Source: Streptomyces pyxinicus
GTDB lineage: Bacteria; Actinomycetota; Actinomycetes; Streptomycetales; Streptomycetaceae
Direction: 5' to 3'
Length of the DNA stretch: 64,000 nt
NCBI RefSeq assembly: GCF_024753135.1
Contig: NZ_JANUGP010000036.1
Coordinates: 1 to 64,000, forward strand
This document shows positions 36,162 through 45,943 of this stretch, in pieces (position 1 is the stretch's first letter; the number at the start of each line of letters is the position of its first letter). The notes beneath the pieces were generated by a model. The model worked only from the letters and a program-made list of their open reading frames with translations. It was not told the DNA's origin and ran no database searches. Made by a program: the position numbers and the translations under genes.

Positions 36162-38587
36162 CCACGGCCGTGGTGGAGCGGGCGTCGCTGGTGGTGCGGC
36201 GCGCCCCGCGCGGGGTGCTGGTGCGGGGGGACCGGGTGAGCTGGGACGGCGGCCTGCACACGGTGGCCGCCCTGGACGGGACAACGGTGTGCCTGGTGCC
36301 CGACGGTGGTGATCGGGCACCGGTCTCGGTCCTGCTGGCCATGCTGGCCGCGGCCGCCGACTTCGCTGTCCTCGACGAGGCGGGACAGCCCGTCGTACAG
36401 GCCGAATTGCCTGACTTCGCCGCCCTGGAAGGTGTCCCCGTCGCTGCGGCGGAAGCGGCGCAGCACTGGTGGCGGGCGGTCGTCGAGGTCGACTCCGGGC
36501 TGCCGCCCGGCGCGGCGTCGGGGACGCGGCCGCGGCCCATGTACGACCCGGACACCACCACGTTCATCGACCGGTACCAGGCCAAGGCGGCCGAGCTGCA
36601 TGCGGTGCTGGGCTGGTCGGTGTCCTGGCAGACCGTGCAGGCCAAACGGCTGGCGTACTGCAAGAAGCGCAGCGTGGCCTCGTTGGTGGACGGGCGCAGT
36701 ACCAAGAAGCGGCGCCTGTACGGGGAGACCGATGCGCGGGTGGTGGACCAGCTGCTGATGCTGGTGGACCGCCAGCGGCAGCGTCTGGATGCGCCCAGTG
36801 ACGCGCGCAAGCTGTTCAAGGGGCTGCGGCGGGCGGTGCGTGCGGCGCACGGGGAGTCGGTGAAGGTGCCGGCCGAGCCGACACTGTACAAGCTGGTGCA
36901 GCGGCTGGGTATCGAGGCCCGGGATCTGCAGGGCAGCCGGGGTGCTCGCGGCCGGCCGGGTCCGGGGCCGGTGCCGCCGTACTCGGTGACGTCGGCGACG
37001 ATGCCGGGCGAGCTGGTGCAGATCGACTCCACTGACCTGGACATCTGGGTGCTGGGGGATGACGGCCAGCCGGCCCGGGTCGAGCTGACCTGTGCCGTGT
37101 GCGTGGCGACCCGCAGCATCATCGCCGCGGTGGTGCGCCCCAAGCAGCCGCGCCGACGCGGGAAGAAACGCGACCAGGACGGCCAGGGCGGTGTGGTGGG
37201 TGCCGTGCGCCGCAAGGGGCGGGCGACGAAGGCGGTGGACGCCTGCGAGCTGCTGGCGCAGGCTCTTGTGCCGGTGCCGATGCGGCCCGGGTTCGATCCG
37301 GCCGTCCATGCGAGCGTCTCCACGTTGCCGTTCGAGGAGCTCGTCGAGGCCGATGCCCGGTTCGCGCACGCCGCAGCGCGGCCGGTGATCATCCCGGATC
37401 TGATCGTCATCGACCACGGCACGGTGTTCGCGGGGCGGACCTTCTTCGACGCCTGCGAATATCTGGGCATCTCGGTGCGGCCGGCCCGCAAGCGCACGGG
37501 CCAGGACAAGGCGATCGTGGAGCGCACCTTCGGGTCCGTCAAATCGATGTTCAGCCAGCACGTGAACACCTACACCGGCAACGATCCGGTGCGGGTACGG
37601 CGGACGGTGGACGGCGAGCGGCTGTGGACGCTGGCCGAGGTCGACGACATGCTGCAGCAGTGGATCGCGCTGGAGTGGCAGAACAAGCCGCACCCCGAGC
37701 TCGCCGATCCCTACGATGCGTATCTGCCCGAGCTGACGCCGAACGAGATGTACGCCGCGTGCGTGGCCGTCGAGGGCTACCTGCCGATCCCGCTGACCCG
37801 GGACGACTACCTGCGGCTGCTGCCGACCGCGTGGGTGGGCGTGGGTGTTCAGGGCATCCGGTTCAAGAACCGCACCTACGACCACCCGGAGCGCGCTCCC
37901 GGCAAGGGCCTGAACCCCTGCCGGAACACCCCGTCGGGGCTGCAGGGCAAGCGCAAGGGTCAGTGGGAGCTGCGGTACACGCCGAACGACCCCTCCCGGG
38001 TGTGGCTGCGCGATCACCACCGCAACGAGTGGGTGGAGGCCGTCTGGGTGCACCAGGACCTGGTCGGGCGGCCGTTCACGCAGTTCCTGTGGGACATCGC
38101 CACCGCCCAGCATCTGGAGCGGGGCGGCCGCTGGGAGGACGAGGAGGCGATCGCGCAGGCGCTTGCCGAACTGCTAGACCGCGCGGCCGACGGCCCGCAG
38201 CAGAGCGGACGGGTGCAGGTGCCCGACGGCTACACCCCGCTGCCGCCGCCGGCGCCCCCGGCGAAGTTCGACCCGTATGCGGGGCGCGCCCCGCTCGATG
38301 CCTCCGAGCTGCTGGCCCGCTCCGCCGAGCTGGACGCCGATCCGCTGGCCCTGGACGATGCCGGCCTGTATGCGACGGGCGCGGCAGGGGACCTCGACTG
38401 GGAGAACGGGCCGGTGGCCCCGGACATGTCCCTCGTGGAGTGGGAGGGTGAGCGGACCGATGGGACGGACCGCGCGGAAAGTGCGGAAGCGGAAGGTGAC
38501 GACTTGGTCGCCCGGTATCGCCGGGCCATCGCGAAGGTCCGCCGGTCTTCCGCCGACGGCGGCGGCAACGGCCCCGGCAGCGCGTGA
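36158..38587 (+). CDS. tnsB: TnsB-like DDE transposase
   Basis: 809 residues from ATG 36158. It has an N-terminal DNA-binding region with HTH-type helices (residues 130-260), then an RNase H-like DDE core: Asp290 (ELVQIDSTDLD), Asp419 (LIVIDHGTVF) and Glu455 (DKAIVERTFGSVK). A Mu-type C-terminal beta-barrel follows (GIRFKNRTYDH; VWLRDHHRNEWVEAVW) and then an acidic tail that in Tn7 contacts TnsC. TnsB binds the element ends and joins the 3' ends to target DNA. All three acidic residues are intact, so the enzyme is probably active. Confidence 0.85.
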   Translation: MTTAVVERASLVVRRAPRGVLVRGDRVSWDGGLHTVAALDGTTVCLVPDGGDRAPVSVLLAMLAAAADFAVLDEAGQPVVQAELPDFAALEGVPVAAAEAAQHWWRAVVEVDSGLPPGAASGTRPRPMYDPDTTTFIDRYQAKAAELHAVLGWSVSWQTVQAKRLAYCKKRSVASLVDGRSTKKRRLYGETDARVVDQLLMLVDRQRQRLDAPSDARKLFKGLRRAVRAAHGESVKVPAEPTLYKLVQRLGIEARDLQGSRGARGRPGPGPVPPYSVTSATMPGELVQIDSTDLDIWVLGDDGQPARVELTCAVCVATRSIIAAVVRPKQPRRRGKKRDQDGQGGVVGAVRRKGRATKAVDACELLAQALVPVPMRPGFDPAVHASVSTLPFEELVEADARFAHAAARPVIIPDLIVIDHGTVFAGRTFFDACEYLGISVRPARKRTGQDKAIVERTFGSVKSMFSQHVNTYTGNDPVRVRRTVDGERLWTLAEVDDMLQQWIALEWQNKPHPELADPYDAYLPELTPNEMYAACVAVEGYLPIPLTRDDYLRLLPTAWVGVGVQGIRFKNRTYDHPERAPGKGLNPCRNTPSGLQGKRKGQWELRYTPNDPSRVWLRDHHRNEWVEAVWVHQDLVGRPFTQFLWDIATAQHLERGGRWEDEEAIAQALAELLDRAADGPQQSGRVQVPDGYTPLPPPAPPAKFDPYAGRAPLDASELLARSAELDADPLALDDAGLYATGAAGDLDWENGPVAPDMSLVEWEGERTDGTDRAESAEAEGDDLVARYRRAIAKVRRSSADGGGNGPGSA

Positions 38588-38662
38588 GCCCGTCTGACAG
38601 GTGGTTCCTGGTCCGGTGGGCCGGGCGGCCGCCGGAGCGACGACGAACGGAGAGGAGCGGCG

Positions 38663-39712
38663 ATGGAGCTTGGTCTGGCGGGTGACGGGGAGCGGCTGCT
38701 GCGCAGCCTGAGCGAGCCGGAGCAGCTGCTGCTGGCCCCTCCGGCGCCCCTGTGGCCCGAGAACGTCCATGCCTGGCGGACCGCGGCCGCCAGGCTGTTG
38801 AACCCGCCGGATCTGGCGGACTGCGCCCCGAGGGGCACGACGGTCACCGACAACGACCCGCGGCTGCTGTATCACGGGCACATGGGCATCGTGGTCACCC
38901 CGGCGATCACCCGGGCATTGCGGGTGGTGGCCAAGCAGGTCTTGTCCAACCGGCAGCGCGACGGCGGCAAGATCGGGATCATCGTGGAGGGCCCGCGCGG
39001 CACCGGCAAGAGCGCGCTGCTGAAGTGGATCGGTGTGCACTGGGAACGGCGGATCTCGGAGCTGTACGGGCCCGACGAGAACCGCATCCCGGTGATCATG
39101 CTGAGCGTGCCGCCGTCGGCCCGGGGCAACATGCGCAACTGGGCTGGTGCGTTCGCCCGTTTCCTGGGTCAGGAGCGCGACAGCGGGAATCCGATGGCGT
39201 CGGTCATCGGCGCGATGCGCAACGCCCGTACGCTGCTCGTCCTCATCGACGGCATCGAGCGGCTGCGTACCGCCGTGGAGGCGGAACTGGCGTTCCAGTA
39301 CCTGGATGAGATCAGTGAGGAGACGGGGGCGACGTTCATCTACTGCGGGCGCGGGGCGCGTTCGATCGTCGACCCGCTCACCCGGGACACCGACACTCCC
39401 TTGGAGAAGGGCGAGGAGGCGTGGGGGGATCATCCGGTGCTGCGTACCGGCCGGATCGGCTTCAGCGATGAGGGGATACTCACGTGTGCGCTCGTCGTCG
39501 ACAAGTTCGACGAGGCGTTGCGCCTGTACCGGCACCAGCGTGGTGACTTGCTGGAGCTGTCCCCAGAACTGCATACCCTCAGCCGCGGCAACATGCGGGC
39601 GCTGTCCCATCTGATCTGCCAGGCGGCGCAGGCGGCGATCCGGTCCGGGCAGGAGCGCATCACCCTTCAGCTGCTGAAATCCATCCCGCTCGGTGGTGTC
39701 GTGCGTCTGTGA
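38663..39712 (+). CDS. tnsC: TnsC-like AAA+ ATPase
   Basis: 349 residues; GGAGAGGAG precedes ATG 38663. Walker A GPRGTGKS (110-117) and Walker B LLVLIDGIER (191-200) are clear. A sensor-like FIYCGRGARS follows, and the C-terminal lid is helical (NMRALSHLICQAAQAAIRSG). TnsC/TniB ATPases form filaments on target DNA and pass the site chosen by TniQ to TnsAB. The position after tnsB, with 75 bases between, is the family order. A hairpin lies directly after the stop. Confidence 0.8.
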   Translation: MELGLAGDGERLLRSLSEPEQLLLAPPAPLWPENVHAWRTAAARLLNPPDLADCAPRGTTVTDNDPRLLYHGHMGIVVTPAITRALRVVAKQVLSNRQRDGGKIGIIVEGPRGTGKSALLKWIGVHWERRISELYGPDENRIPVIMLSVPPSARGNMRNWAGAFARFLGQERDSGNPMASVIGAMRNARTLLVLIDGIERLRTAVEAELAFQYLDEISEETGATFIYCGRGARSIVDPLTRDTDTPLEKGEEAWGDHPVLRTGRIGFSDEGILTCALVVDKFDEALRLYRHQRGDLLELSPELHTLSRGNMRALSHLICQAAQAAIRSGQERITLQLLKSIPLGGVVRL

Positions 39713-39718
39713 CCCGTT

Positions 39719-39794
39719 CGCCTGCTCCTGCCCGCCTCGTGGCGACAGCCAGGACCTCCGCGCCGGCGGTCAGGGGGCGGGCGAGGAGCAGGCG
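39719..39794. terminator. Bidirectional hairpin between tnsC and the helicase gene
   Basis: CGCCTGCTCCTGCCCGCC (39719-39736) pairs with GGCGGGCGAGGAGCAGGCG (39776-39794) apart from a one-base bulge, with a loop of about 40. The two flanking genes converge here, so it can stop transcription from both sides. No T-tract is evident. Confidence 0.5.
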
Positions 39795-39817
39795 GTGAGC
39801 AGCCGAAGGGGCGGGAG

Positions 39818-42195
39818 TCAGCCGGGGCAGCCGGGTGTCCCGGGCTGGGGCGGCCTGGGGCGCTTGCGGCGTCCCAGAGCAGGATCCCAGACCATGCGCA
39901 GGGCTTGGAGAGCCTGACGCTGCTCCTCGGTGAGCTGCTCGGGGTGCTTGCGGCACCGGTGGATCCACTCCCCCAGCGCGTAGGGCGCCGGCTGCGTTGC
40001 GGCGCCGGCGGGCCGCCGCGGTTCGCGGTGGTGCCGGGGTACGTTCGCATGACCTTCGCGGGCGAGGAACACGGCGAGGTAGCCGAGTCCTTCGTAGAAG
40101 GCGTGGCGTTCGGGGTCGTGGGCGCTGTCGCGGAACACGCCGTCAGGCAGGGGCGGGATACCCAGCCGCAGCAGGAGGTTCTGCTGCTGTTCGTCCAGGC
40201 TGAAGAAGGCGCGCCGCTGCCGTTGGATCCAGTCGACCGTCGAGCGGTGCTCGTCGGCCGTCTCGGTGTCGAAGGGCGTGTCCGGCCGCCAGGGGATGAG
40301 GCGGATCAGGTTCTGGGCACGGAGGTAGCTGCGCCGCCAGTTGCGGGGCCAGGGCGCGTTCCAGTACGGGTCGATGGCGTCGATGGCCCGGTGGTGGGCT
40401 TCGGGCAGCCGGCCGGTGGTGGCATGGCGGCGCTGGGCGGCCAGCCAGGCGCCGATCCTGTGGCCGCCGATGGTCTCCTTGACGGGGGCGCTGAGGTGGC
40501 CGTGCCCGGCCGCCCGCCTCCGGGCGTGTTCGAGCATGCCCTCGAACGTCTGGACGGGGACGGTCCACAGCATTCCGAGCGCGTCCAGGGCCTGCTGCTG
40601 TTCTTCGGGAAGCCGGTCCAGCAGGTGCCGCAGGCGGAGGTTGGCCAGGCACTCGCCGAGGGCGAAACCGTCCGGGCCGGTGTAGTGGGCGGGGACGTCC
40701 AGGTGTCCGAAGGCGGTGCGGTAGGCGGTGGCGGCGGCGTGGGCCTGTTCCCAGCTGCCGATGGCCGGGAGGGTGAGTTCGAGGCCGAGCACGCGGGCCA
40801 GTTGGGCGGCGCGCTCGGGCTGGGCGTAGTAGACGGCGCGTGCCGCGGCGGTGGCGGAGGAGGGGGCGCGGTGGGCAGGGCGATGCGGTCCATGAAGGAC
40901 TCGTCGTGGGCGCGCAGCGCCTGCAGGAGGTTGACCAGGCTCGCGAAGGCGGAGTCCTTGAGCAGATCGGCAACATCGGCTCCGCGGCGGAGGTAGACGG
41001 GGATGACCAGGGTGGTCTTCTTCCCTTCTCCGGGCTGCTGGCGCAGGCCCCGGCCGATGGCCTGCACGGCGTCGATGACGCTGTAGCGGGGGGCGGCGAA
41101 GACCACGGCGTCGACGGCGGGCATGTCGACGCCCTCGTTGAGCACCCGCACGTTGGACAGGACCGCGCAGGAGCGGTCGGGGTCGGCGAAATCCTCCAGC
41201 AGGTCACGGCGGCAGTCGGCGGATAGTTCGGCGTGGATCGCCCGCGACCACAGGTCCTCGATGCGCAGGTCCTGGCCGACCTCCCGCGCGGTGGCCGGCA
41301 GGTGGGCGGCGAAGGCCTCCGCCAGCAGGACACGGTTGTGGAAGACCAGGACGCGGCGCAGCCGGTTCTCGGCGATCGCGCGCAGGACGGCGACCTGCTG
41401 GGCTGCGTTGCGCAGTCCGTTGTGGTGGGCACTGGCGTGCGGGGTGCGCGCGGCGAGGATGGCGTGCAGATCGTCGTCGTCGGCCTCGACGATCGGCATG
41501 ACGACCTGGTAGTCGGCCAGGATCCCGCGTTCGATGGCCTCGGACATGCCCAGTTCGAACACGGTCGGGCCGAAGATCTCGTGGTGGTCCATGGTGGCCA
41601 GCGGGGGGCGTTCCATGAACGGCATCAGCTCGTCGGGGGCGGGCGTGTCCCAGACGCGGGGTGTGGCGGTCATGTAGATGCGGATCTTGGCGGGGATCGC
41701 GGCGTCGTCGTGGACGGTGCCCCAGCCGTCCCCGAAGGCCGAGCAGGTGCGGTGGGCCTCGTCGGCGATGACCAGGTCCCAGGGAGCGAGGCCGTGCTGG
41801 TCGTGGGCGGCGCGGATGCGGTGCAGCGAGTCGTAGGTGGCGAACACGGTGACGGGGCCGCCTACCCGCATCGCGCGGGCAATCGCTCGCTGATGGCGGA
41901 TCATGAGCCCCTCGCGGGGGGCGAGTCCGCTCTGTCTCTGGCTCAGGGAGCACACGGCGAGCACCAGTCCCGGCTGGCCGGCCTCGCGCCAGCGGCGGAC
42001 GGTCTGCGTCACCAGGGCCTTGGTCGGCATCAGCACCAGTACCGTGCCCTGCGGGGCCAGGCGCCGCGCGGCCTGCTGCGCGATCAGGGTCTTGCCGGAG
42101 CCGCAGGCGGACACCACCGTCATGCGCGGATGCCCCGCGGCTGCGGCGGCCGCGATCGCGGTGAGCGCCTCGGTCTGGTGACTGCGTAGCCTCAA
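39818..42195 (-). CDS. DEAD/DEAH-type helicase with helicase-associated (HA) repeats (frameshifted)
   Basis: Inferred ~790 residues from TTG 42195, with GGGGGCGG upstream. Superfamily 2 motifs: Walker A SACGSGKTL, Ia (VLMPTKALVTQTVRRW), DEAH as VIADEAHRT, motif III MTATPR, and motif VI QAIGRGLRQ. The frame breaks at the G5 run 40862-40866; one inserted base gives SSATAAARAVYYAQPERAAQ. Several HA repeats follow (YRTAFGHLDVPAHY; RAAGHGHLSAPV with RIGAWLAAQRRH; LAREGHANVPRHH with YALGEWIHRCRK), a DNA-binding module common in Streptomyces helicases. It lies antiparallel inside the Tn7-like module and may be cargo or a transposition accessory. Confidence 0.7.
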
Positions 42196-42466
42196 TACCG
42201 CCCCCAACCCCGCCTCGGGTCCTTGAGATCGCGAGAATGTACCGGCTTGCCACGCCCGGGCCGCGGCGTGTCCGGCGTTTTTCGGCCAATGCGCGGGCCG
42301 TGCGGGGCGTGATCGGTGAAACGGGACGCAGGCGCCCGCAGGAAGCCGTAGAGAAGGAGCGGGCAGGACAGCCTGCCGGGCCGGACGCGCCGGTGCGGCG
42401 ATCCGGCAGGCGGCCGCGGGCAGGTGGGCGTGCCCGGGGCACGGCGGTGAGGGAAGGCGGCGGCGC

Positions 42467-43615
42467 ATGGCGGCAGCCCGGGAATCCGGCAGCGGCGCGG
42501 CCAGGTCCCGCTGTACGAAGACCTGGCGGCCGGCCAGGCGGTTGGGGCTGTCGAAGCTGGCGTTCATCGGCGGTGAGTCGACCGGCTCGTACACACAGCG
42601 CCTGGCGGACCTCAACACCATCCCGTACGACGAGTTCTGGCACATGCTCGGTGCGCCGCTGCGCAAGGGCGGTGTGGTGGGTGATCCGCTGTGCAGCGAC
42701 GGCTACCTGAACCGGGCCGCGCTGGAGCGGCTGGCCGTCATGTCCAACAGGCTGGTGGCGCAGCTGCAGTTCGCGCTGCCGAACCTGCGCAGCCACCGGC
42801 TGGTGGAGGGGGACGGGCCGCCGGTGTGGGACTGGCCGTGGGACGGGCGCGGCTGCTTCCTGGTACGGGTGTGCGCGCTGTGCGCCCAGACCAAGGGCAC
42901 CAGCCCGCAGGCGTATCTGGCCAGTGATGCGACCTGGAACGTGTGCGCCCGGCACGAACGCTGGCTGGACAACCGGCGCGAGCAAGAAGTCGGCGCGATC
43001 GATCTCGCCGCGCTGCCCGAGGTCGTTCAGGCGCACCGGCTCCGGCTGCAGCTGGAGCGGCGGCTGGGCGCGGGCGGCCGCGCGATGTTCGCGGACGCCT
43101 ACGCCCTCGCGTCGTGCTGGTGGAACATCCCCTCCCTCAACCCGCCCGTGTGGCAGGCCCGCAGACGTGTGCTGGGCCGGACCGGGCGGGACGAACTGCG
43201 TGTCGCACCGCTGCTGTTCTACCCCGAGGCTGTCCGGCTGGCGCAGGCGCTGGCCGCGCGGGAGCGGCGGCGCCTGCGGCGCACCCTGACCGACAAGGAC
43301 GGCAACGGCTGGCTGGAGCAGGTCGCGCTGCTTGTGGACGAATGGCGGATGCCGGTGGCCGAGGTACTGGACCTGGTCAGGATCTGGGCCGTGCAGCACC
43401 CCCTCCTGCCTCGGCCGCGCCGCGCGGAACCGCCCCCGGCAGACCGGCCGGCGCGCGGCCGCCACCGGCGCCTGCCGATGGCCGCCCCGCACACCGCCGA
43501 GTTGCTGCAGGCGCCGCTCGGCACACGGTCCTGCCTGGGGTGGCAGCTGGGCGAGATGATCACTACCGAGGTGCTTCCCGCGCCTGGGGGCTGGCGCCTG
43601 GGCGGCCGCGCCTGA
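42467..43615 (+). CDS. tniQ: TniQ/TnsD-family target-selection protein
   Basis: 382 residues; GGGAAGG precedes ATG 42467. The N-terminal TniQ domain starts YTQRLADLNTIPYDEFWHML, and its zinc site is CALCAQT with a later CARHERWLDNRR, the CxxC...CxxH pattern of the family. The rest is helical, with a Trp-rich segment (CWWNIPSLNPPVWQARRRV). TniQ/TnsD proteins recognise the insertion site or a guide complex and recruit TnsC. With 382 residues it is nearer stand-alone TniQ than full TnsD (~500). Divergent from the helicase gene. Confidence 0.75.
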   Translation: MAAARESGSGAARSRCTKTWRPARRLGLSKLAFIGGESTGSYTQRLADLNTIPYDEFWHMLGAPLRKGGVVGDPLCSDGYLNRAALERLAVMSNRLVAQLQFALPNLRSHRLVEGDGPPVWDWPWDGRGCFLVRVCALCAQTKGTSPQAYLASDATWNVCARHERWLDNRREQEVGAIDLAALPEVVQAHRLRLQLERRLGAGGRAMFADAYALASCWWNIPSLNPPVWQARRRVLGRTGRDELRVAPLLFYPEAVRLAQALAARERRRLRRTLTDKDGNGWLEQVALLVDEWRMPVAEVLDLVRIWAVQHPLLPRPRRAEPPPADRPARGRHRRLPMAAPHTAELLQAPLGTRSCLGWQLGEMITTEVLPAPGGWRLGGRA

Positions 43616-43774
43616 CGCCGTGGCTGCGCGGCCGGCCCGGATGCCGTGCCGCTACAGCCGCGACGCACCCGGACGAGAGAAAACACCTATTGGCTCCTGT
43701 CGGGTTTGCCCGCATGCCGGGGCGCAACTGCGGCCCTGGACAGCCGGTCTGGGTACGTGTGGTCCCATGGGCGG

Positions 43775-44527
43775 CGCCGAGAGCCACAGCGGCCCCTCGC
43801 TAGTGAAGATCATCGTGAGGTCGGTGACCCACAGCCGGTTCGGCGCCGGTGCGGTGAAGTCCCGTTCGACCAGGTCCGGGGCGAGCGTGGCCTTGGGGTC
43901 GCGGCGTGTGAAGCCCTTCCGGCGCGGGCTGATGCCCGCGATGTCGGCCTCGCGCATCAGGCGCTCGACCCGCTTGCGGCCCACGCGCGTGCCCTCGCGT
44001 CTGAGGACGGCGTGCACGCGCGGCGAGCCGTAATTGCCGCCGGAGTCCGCGTGGATCTCCTTGATCCGCTCGGTCAGTTCGATGTCGCGGCGCCGCCGTT
44101 CGCACGGCTCCTTCTCCGCGCGGCGCCAGCGGTAGTAGGTGGAGGAGGCGATGTGCAGTTCCCGCAGGACGCACTCGACTCCCAGGCGGGGATGCTCGTC
44201 GAGGAGCGCCGTCACCTGGGCCGGGTCGGGTCAAGTTGCGCCGCGAAAAAAGCCGAGGCCGTCCGCAGCACGTCGTTGGCCCGCTTGAGCTGGGCGTTCT
44301 CCTTGCGCAGCGCCGCGAGCTCGGCCCGCTCGTCGGTGGTCAGCCGGTCGTCGCGCTCGCCGGCCTCGGCCTCGGCCTCGGCCTGCCGGATCCAGCCGCG
44401 CAGGGCCTCGGGATGCACACCGAGATCGACAGCCAGCTTCTTGATCTGCGGCTTCGGGTCGGAGGTCCGGTACATCCGTACCGCACGCTCACGCAACTCC
44501 AGCGAGTACTTTTCTGGGGGCAGCCAT
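43775..44527 (-). pseudogene. IS3-family element, truncated
   Basis: orfA (44212-44527) has the leucine-zipper DNA-binding protein: RERAVRMYRTSDPKPQIKKL and a coiled coil (ELAALRKENAQLKRANDVL). Its natural ATG at 44527, with GAGAGGAAC upstream, is out of frame by one base at the G5 run 44516-44520. orfB (from 44215) overlaps orfA's stop and reads through the first catalytic Asp (LWVTDLTMIFTSEGPLWLSA) and then loses similarity near 43775. The second Asp and the Glu are missing. The element is dead, and its cut edge faces the tniQ gene, so another element or deletion removed the rest. Confidence 0.75.
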
Positions 44528-44615
44528 GGTCGATGTTCCTCTCATGAGTCCTATCTGACCCTCTGTCACCACACTCCGCATCTCGGAGAAACCTCACCCT
44601 GGATGGGACGGCTAG

Positions 44616-45618
44616 GCCGTTTCTGATGGCTCTTGGTGGGCTGGGTGGATCTCGTGGCTTGCCGGGCAGGACGCCCGTATGGTGCGGCGACATGAGCTTA
44701 CGGACGCGCAGTGGCGGAAGATCGAGCCCCTGCTGCCCGGCAACGGAAGGCCGGGCGGGCAGTGGGCGGATCACCGCAGGGTGATCAACGGGGTGTTGTT
44801 CCGGGCCCGGACCGGGGTGCCCTGGCCTGATCTGCCGGAACGGTACGGTCCCTGGCAGACCGTCTACGAGCGTCATCGCCGCTGGTCGGCCGACGGCACT
44901 TGGAAGGCCGTCCTTGAGGAGTTGCAGATCGAGGCGGATGCCGGTGACCCCGACGGGGCGCTCGCCCGCCGGGCGTCCGGGCAGGAGTGGGCCGTGAACA
45001 TCGACTCGACGTCCTGCCGGGCTCACCAGCACGCGGCCGGGGCGCCCCGCAAGCCCCCGGCCGACTACCCGCAAAAAGGGGCGGGGCGTGTGAGGAGGCA
45101 GATGGGCGCGAGGCGTTGGGGCGCTCGCGGGGCGGGCTGACCAGCAAGGTCCATCTGCTCTCCGACGACCGCGCCCGCCCGCTGCACTGGCTGACCTCGC
45201 CCGGCCAGCGGGGTGACAGCCCGATGTTCGCCCCGGTGCTGGACGGCTTACGCATCCGGCGCCGCGGTCCAGGCCGCCCACGCAGCCGGCCGGACCGGGT
45301 GCGTGGCGACAAGGCGTACTCAAGCCGCGACAACCGCGCCTACCTGCGACGGCGCGGCATCAAAGCCACCATCGCGCAGCCCGACGACCAACGGGCCCAC
45401 CGCAGGCACCGCGGACGCTCTGGCGGCCGCCCCCCGGCCTTCGACAAGACCCAGTACCGCCGCCGCAACGCGGTCGAGCGGTGCGTGAACAAGTGGAAGC
45501 AGTTCCGAGCCGTGGCCACGCGGCATGACAAGCGCGCCTACATCTTCAACGGCACCCTCACCGTCACCGCGATCGTCATCTGGCTCCGCGATACCGTCCA
45601 AGAGCCATCAGAAACGGC
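44616..45618 (+). mobile_element. Intact IS5-family insertion sequence with CTAG target duplication
   Basis: Ends are perfect inverted repeats: the 25 bases at 44612-44636, starting CTAGGCCGTTTCTG, are the exact reverse complement of 45598-45622. Taking CTAG on each side (44612-44615 and 45619-45622) as the target duplication leaves a 1003-base element. The two-frame transposase gene fills it. The size and the CTAG target fit the IS5 family (IS427-like group). Perfect ends indicate a recent insertion. Confidence 0.85.
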
Positions 45619-45622
45619 CTAG
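44679..45622 (+). CDS. IS5-family transposase, two frames joined by -1 frameshift
   Basis: The first frame (44679-45140) gives MVRRHELTDAQWRKIEPLLP and the first catalytic Asp (VNIDSTSC). The second frame ends at 45622 and gives LTSKVHLLSDDRARPLHW, the second Asp (VRGDKAYSS) and Glu (YRRRNAVERCVNKWKQFRAV). The frames overlap, and a shift back by one base at CAAAAAGGGG (45073-45082) joins them. A tRNA on AAA can re-pair on the preceding AAA, as in programmed frameshifting of this group. The stop TAG lies in the flanking CTAG duplication, so the target supplies it. The enzyme is probably active. Confidence 0.8.
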
Positions 45623-45649
45623 TCAGCGCCATGGCCCCGCGTAAGCCTC

Positions 45650-45890
45650 CCCCGGCGAACAGGCATACCGCTCAGTACAACTGAGCAACAGCAGACCACA
45701 AACAAGATCAATAAGCAGGCTCACCAGCTACGCCACACTCGATCTGATCCGGGGCGCGGCCGGTCTGGAGCTGGGAACGTTCGTGGGCACCCTGATCGAT
45801 GGGGCCCAGCAGCTGGCCGAGGGACACGGTGGGCTGCTCGAGGATGAATGCCTGGCCCGCGCGCTCACCGCACTGCTCCGGGCCCTGCGG
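45650..45890 (+). other. Possible gene remnant next to the IS5 element
   Basis: Reading 45726-45900 gives a plausible C-terminal fragment (YATLDLIRGAAGLELGTFVG then TLIDGAQQLAEGHGGLLEDE and CLARALTALLRALRFRWPG) with no start or stop context. It may be the end of a gene broken by IS insertion or deletion. Nothing else is seen between the IS and the hairpin at 45891. Confidence 0.25.
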
Positions 45891-45926
45891 TTTCGGTGGC
45901 CCGGGCATGCGCCGGGGCCACCGAAA
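45891..45926 (-). terminator. Strong hairpin terminator after the RHS operon
   Basis: TTTCGGTGGCCC (45891-45902) pairs with GGGCCACCGAAA (45915-45926), extended inward with one mismatch. It begins 18 bases after the stop of the small membrane protein, so it ends the minus-strand RHS transcript. Confidence 0.7.
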
Positions 45927-45943
45927 CTCGACCCCGACAGGAT

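Larger units (their letters stand above)
35403..43615 (+). mobile_element. Tn7-like transposition module (TnsA, TnsB, TnsC, TniQ)
   Basis: Four plus-strand genes for a heteromeric TnsA/TnsB transposase, a TnsC regulator and a TniQ target selector, with an antiparallel helicase gene between tnsC and tniQ. The true ends were not identified. The left end may be in the divergent spacer before tnsA or further left beyond the ArsR-like operon. The right end may be in 43616-43775, where an IS3 transposase is cut off. No cas genes or CRISPR array occur in the window, so this is not an obvious CRISPR-guided element. Confidence 0.75.

Noticed and set aside
40306..42666. Helicase start upstream of 42195
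   Set aside because: The frame is open to 42666 but those 157 codons are Arg/Pro/Ala-rich without motifs and would overlap the tniQ promoter and start.
35403..43615. CRISPR-associated transposon
   Set aside because: TnsABC and TniQ are present but no Cas12k, Cas6/7/8, repeat array or guide RNA is seen in the window.
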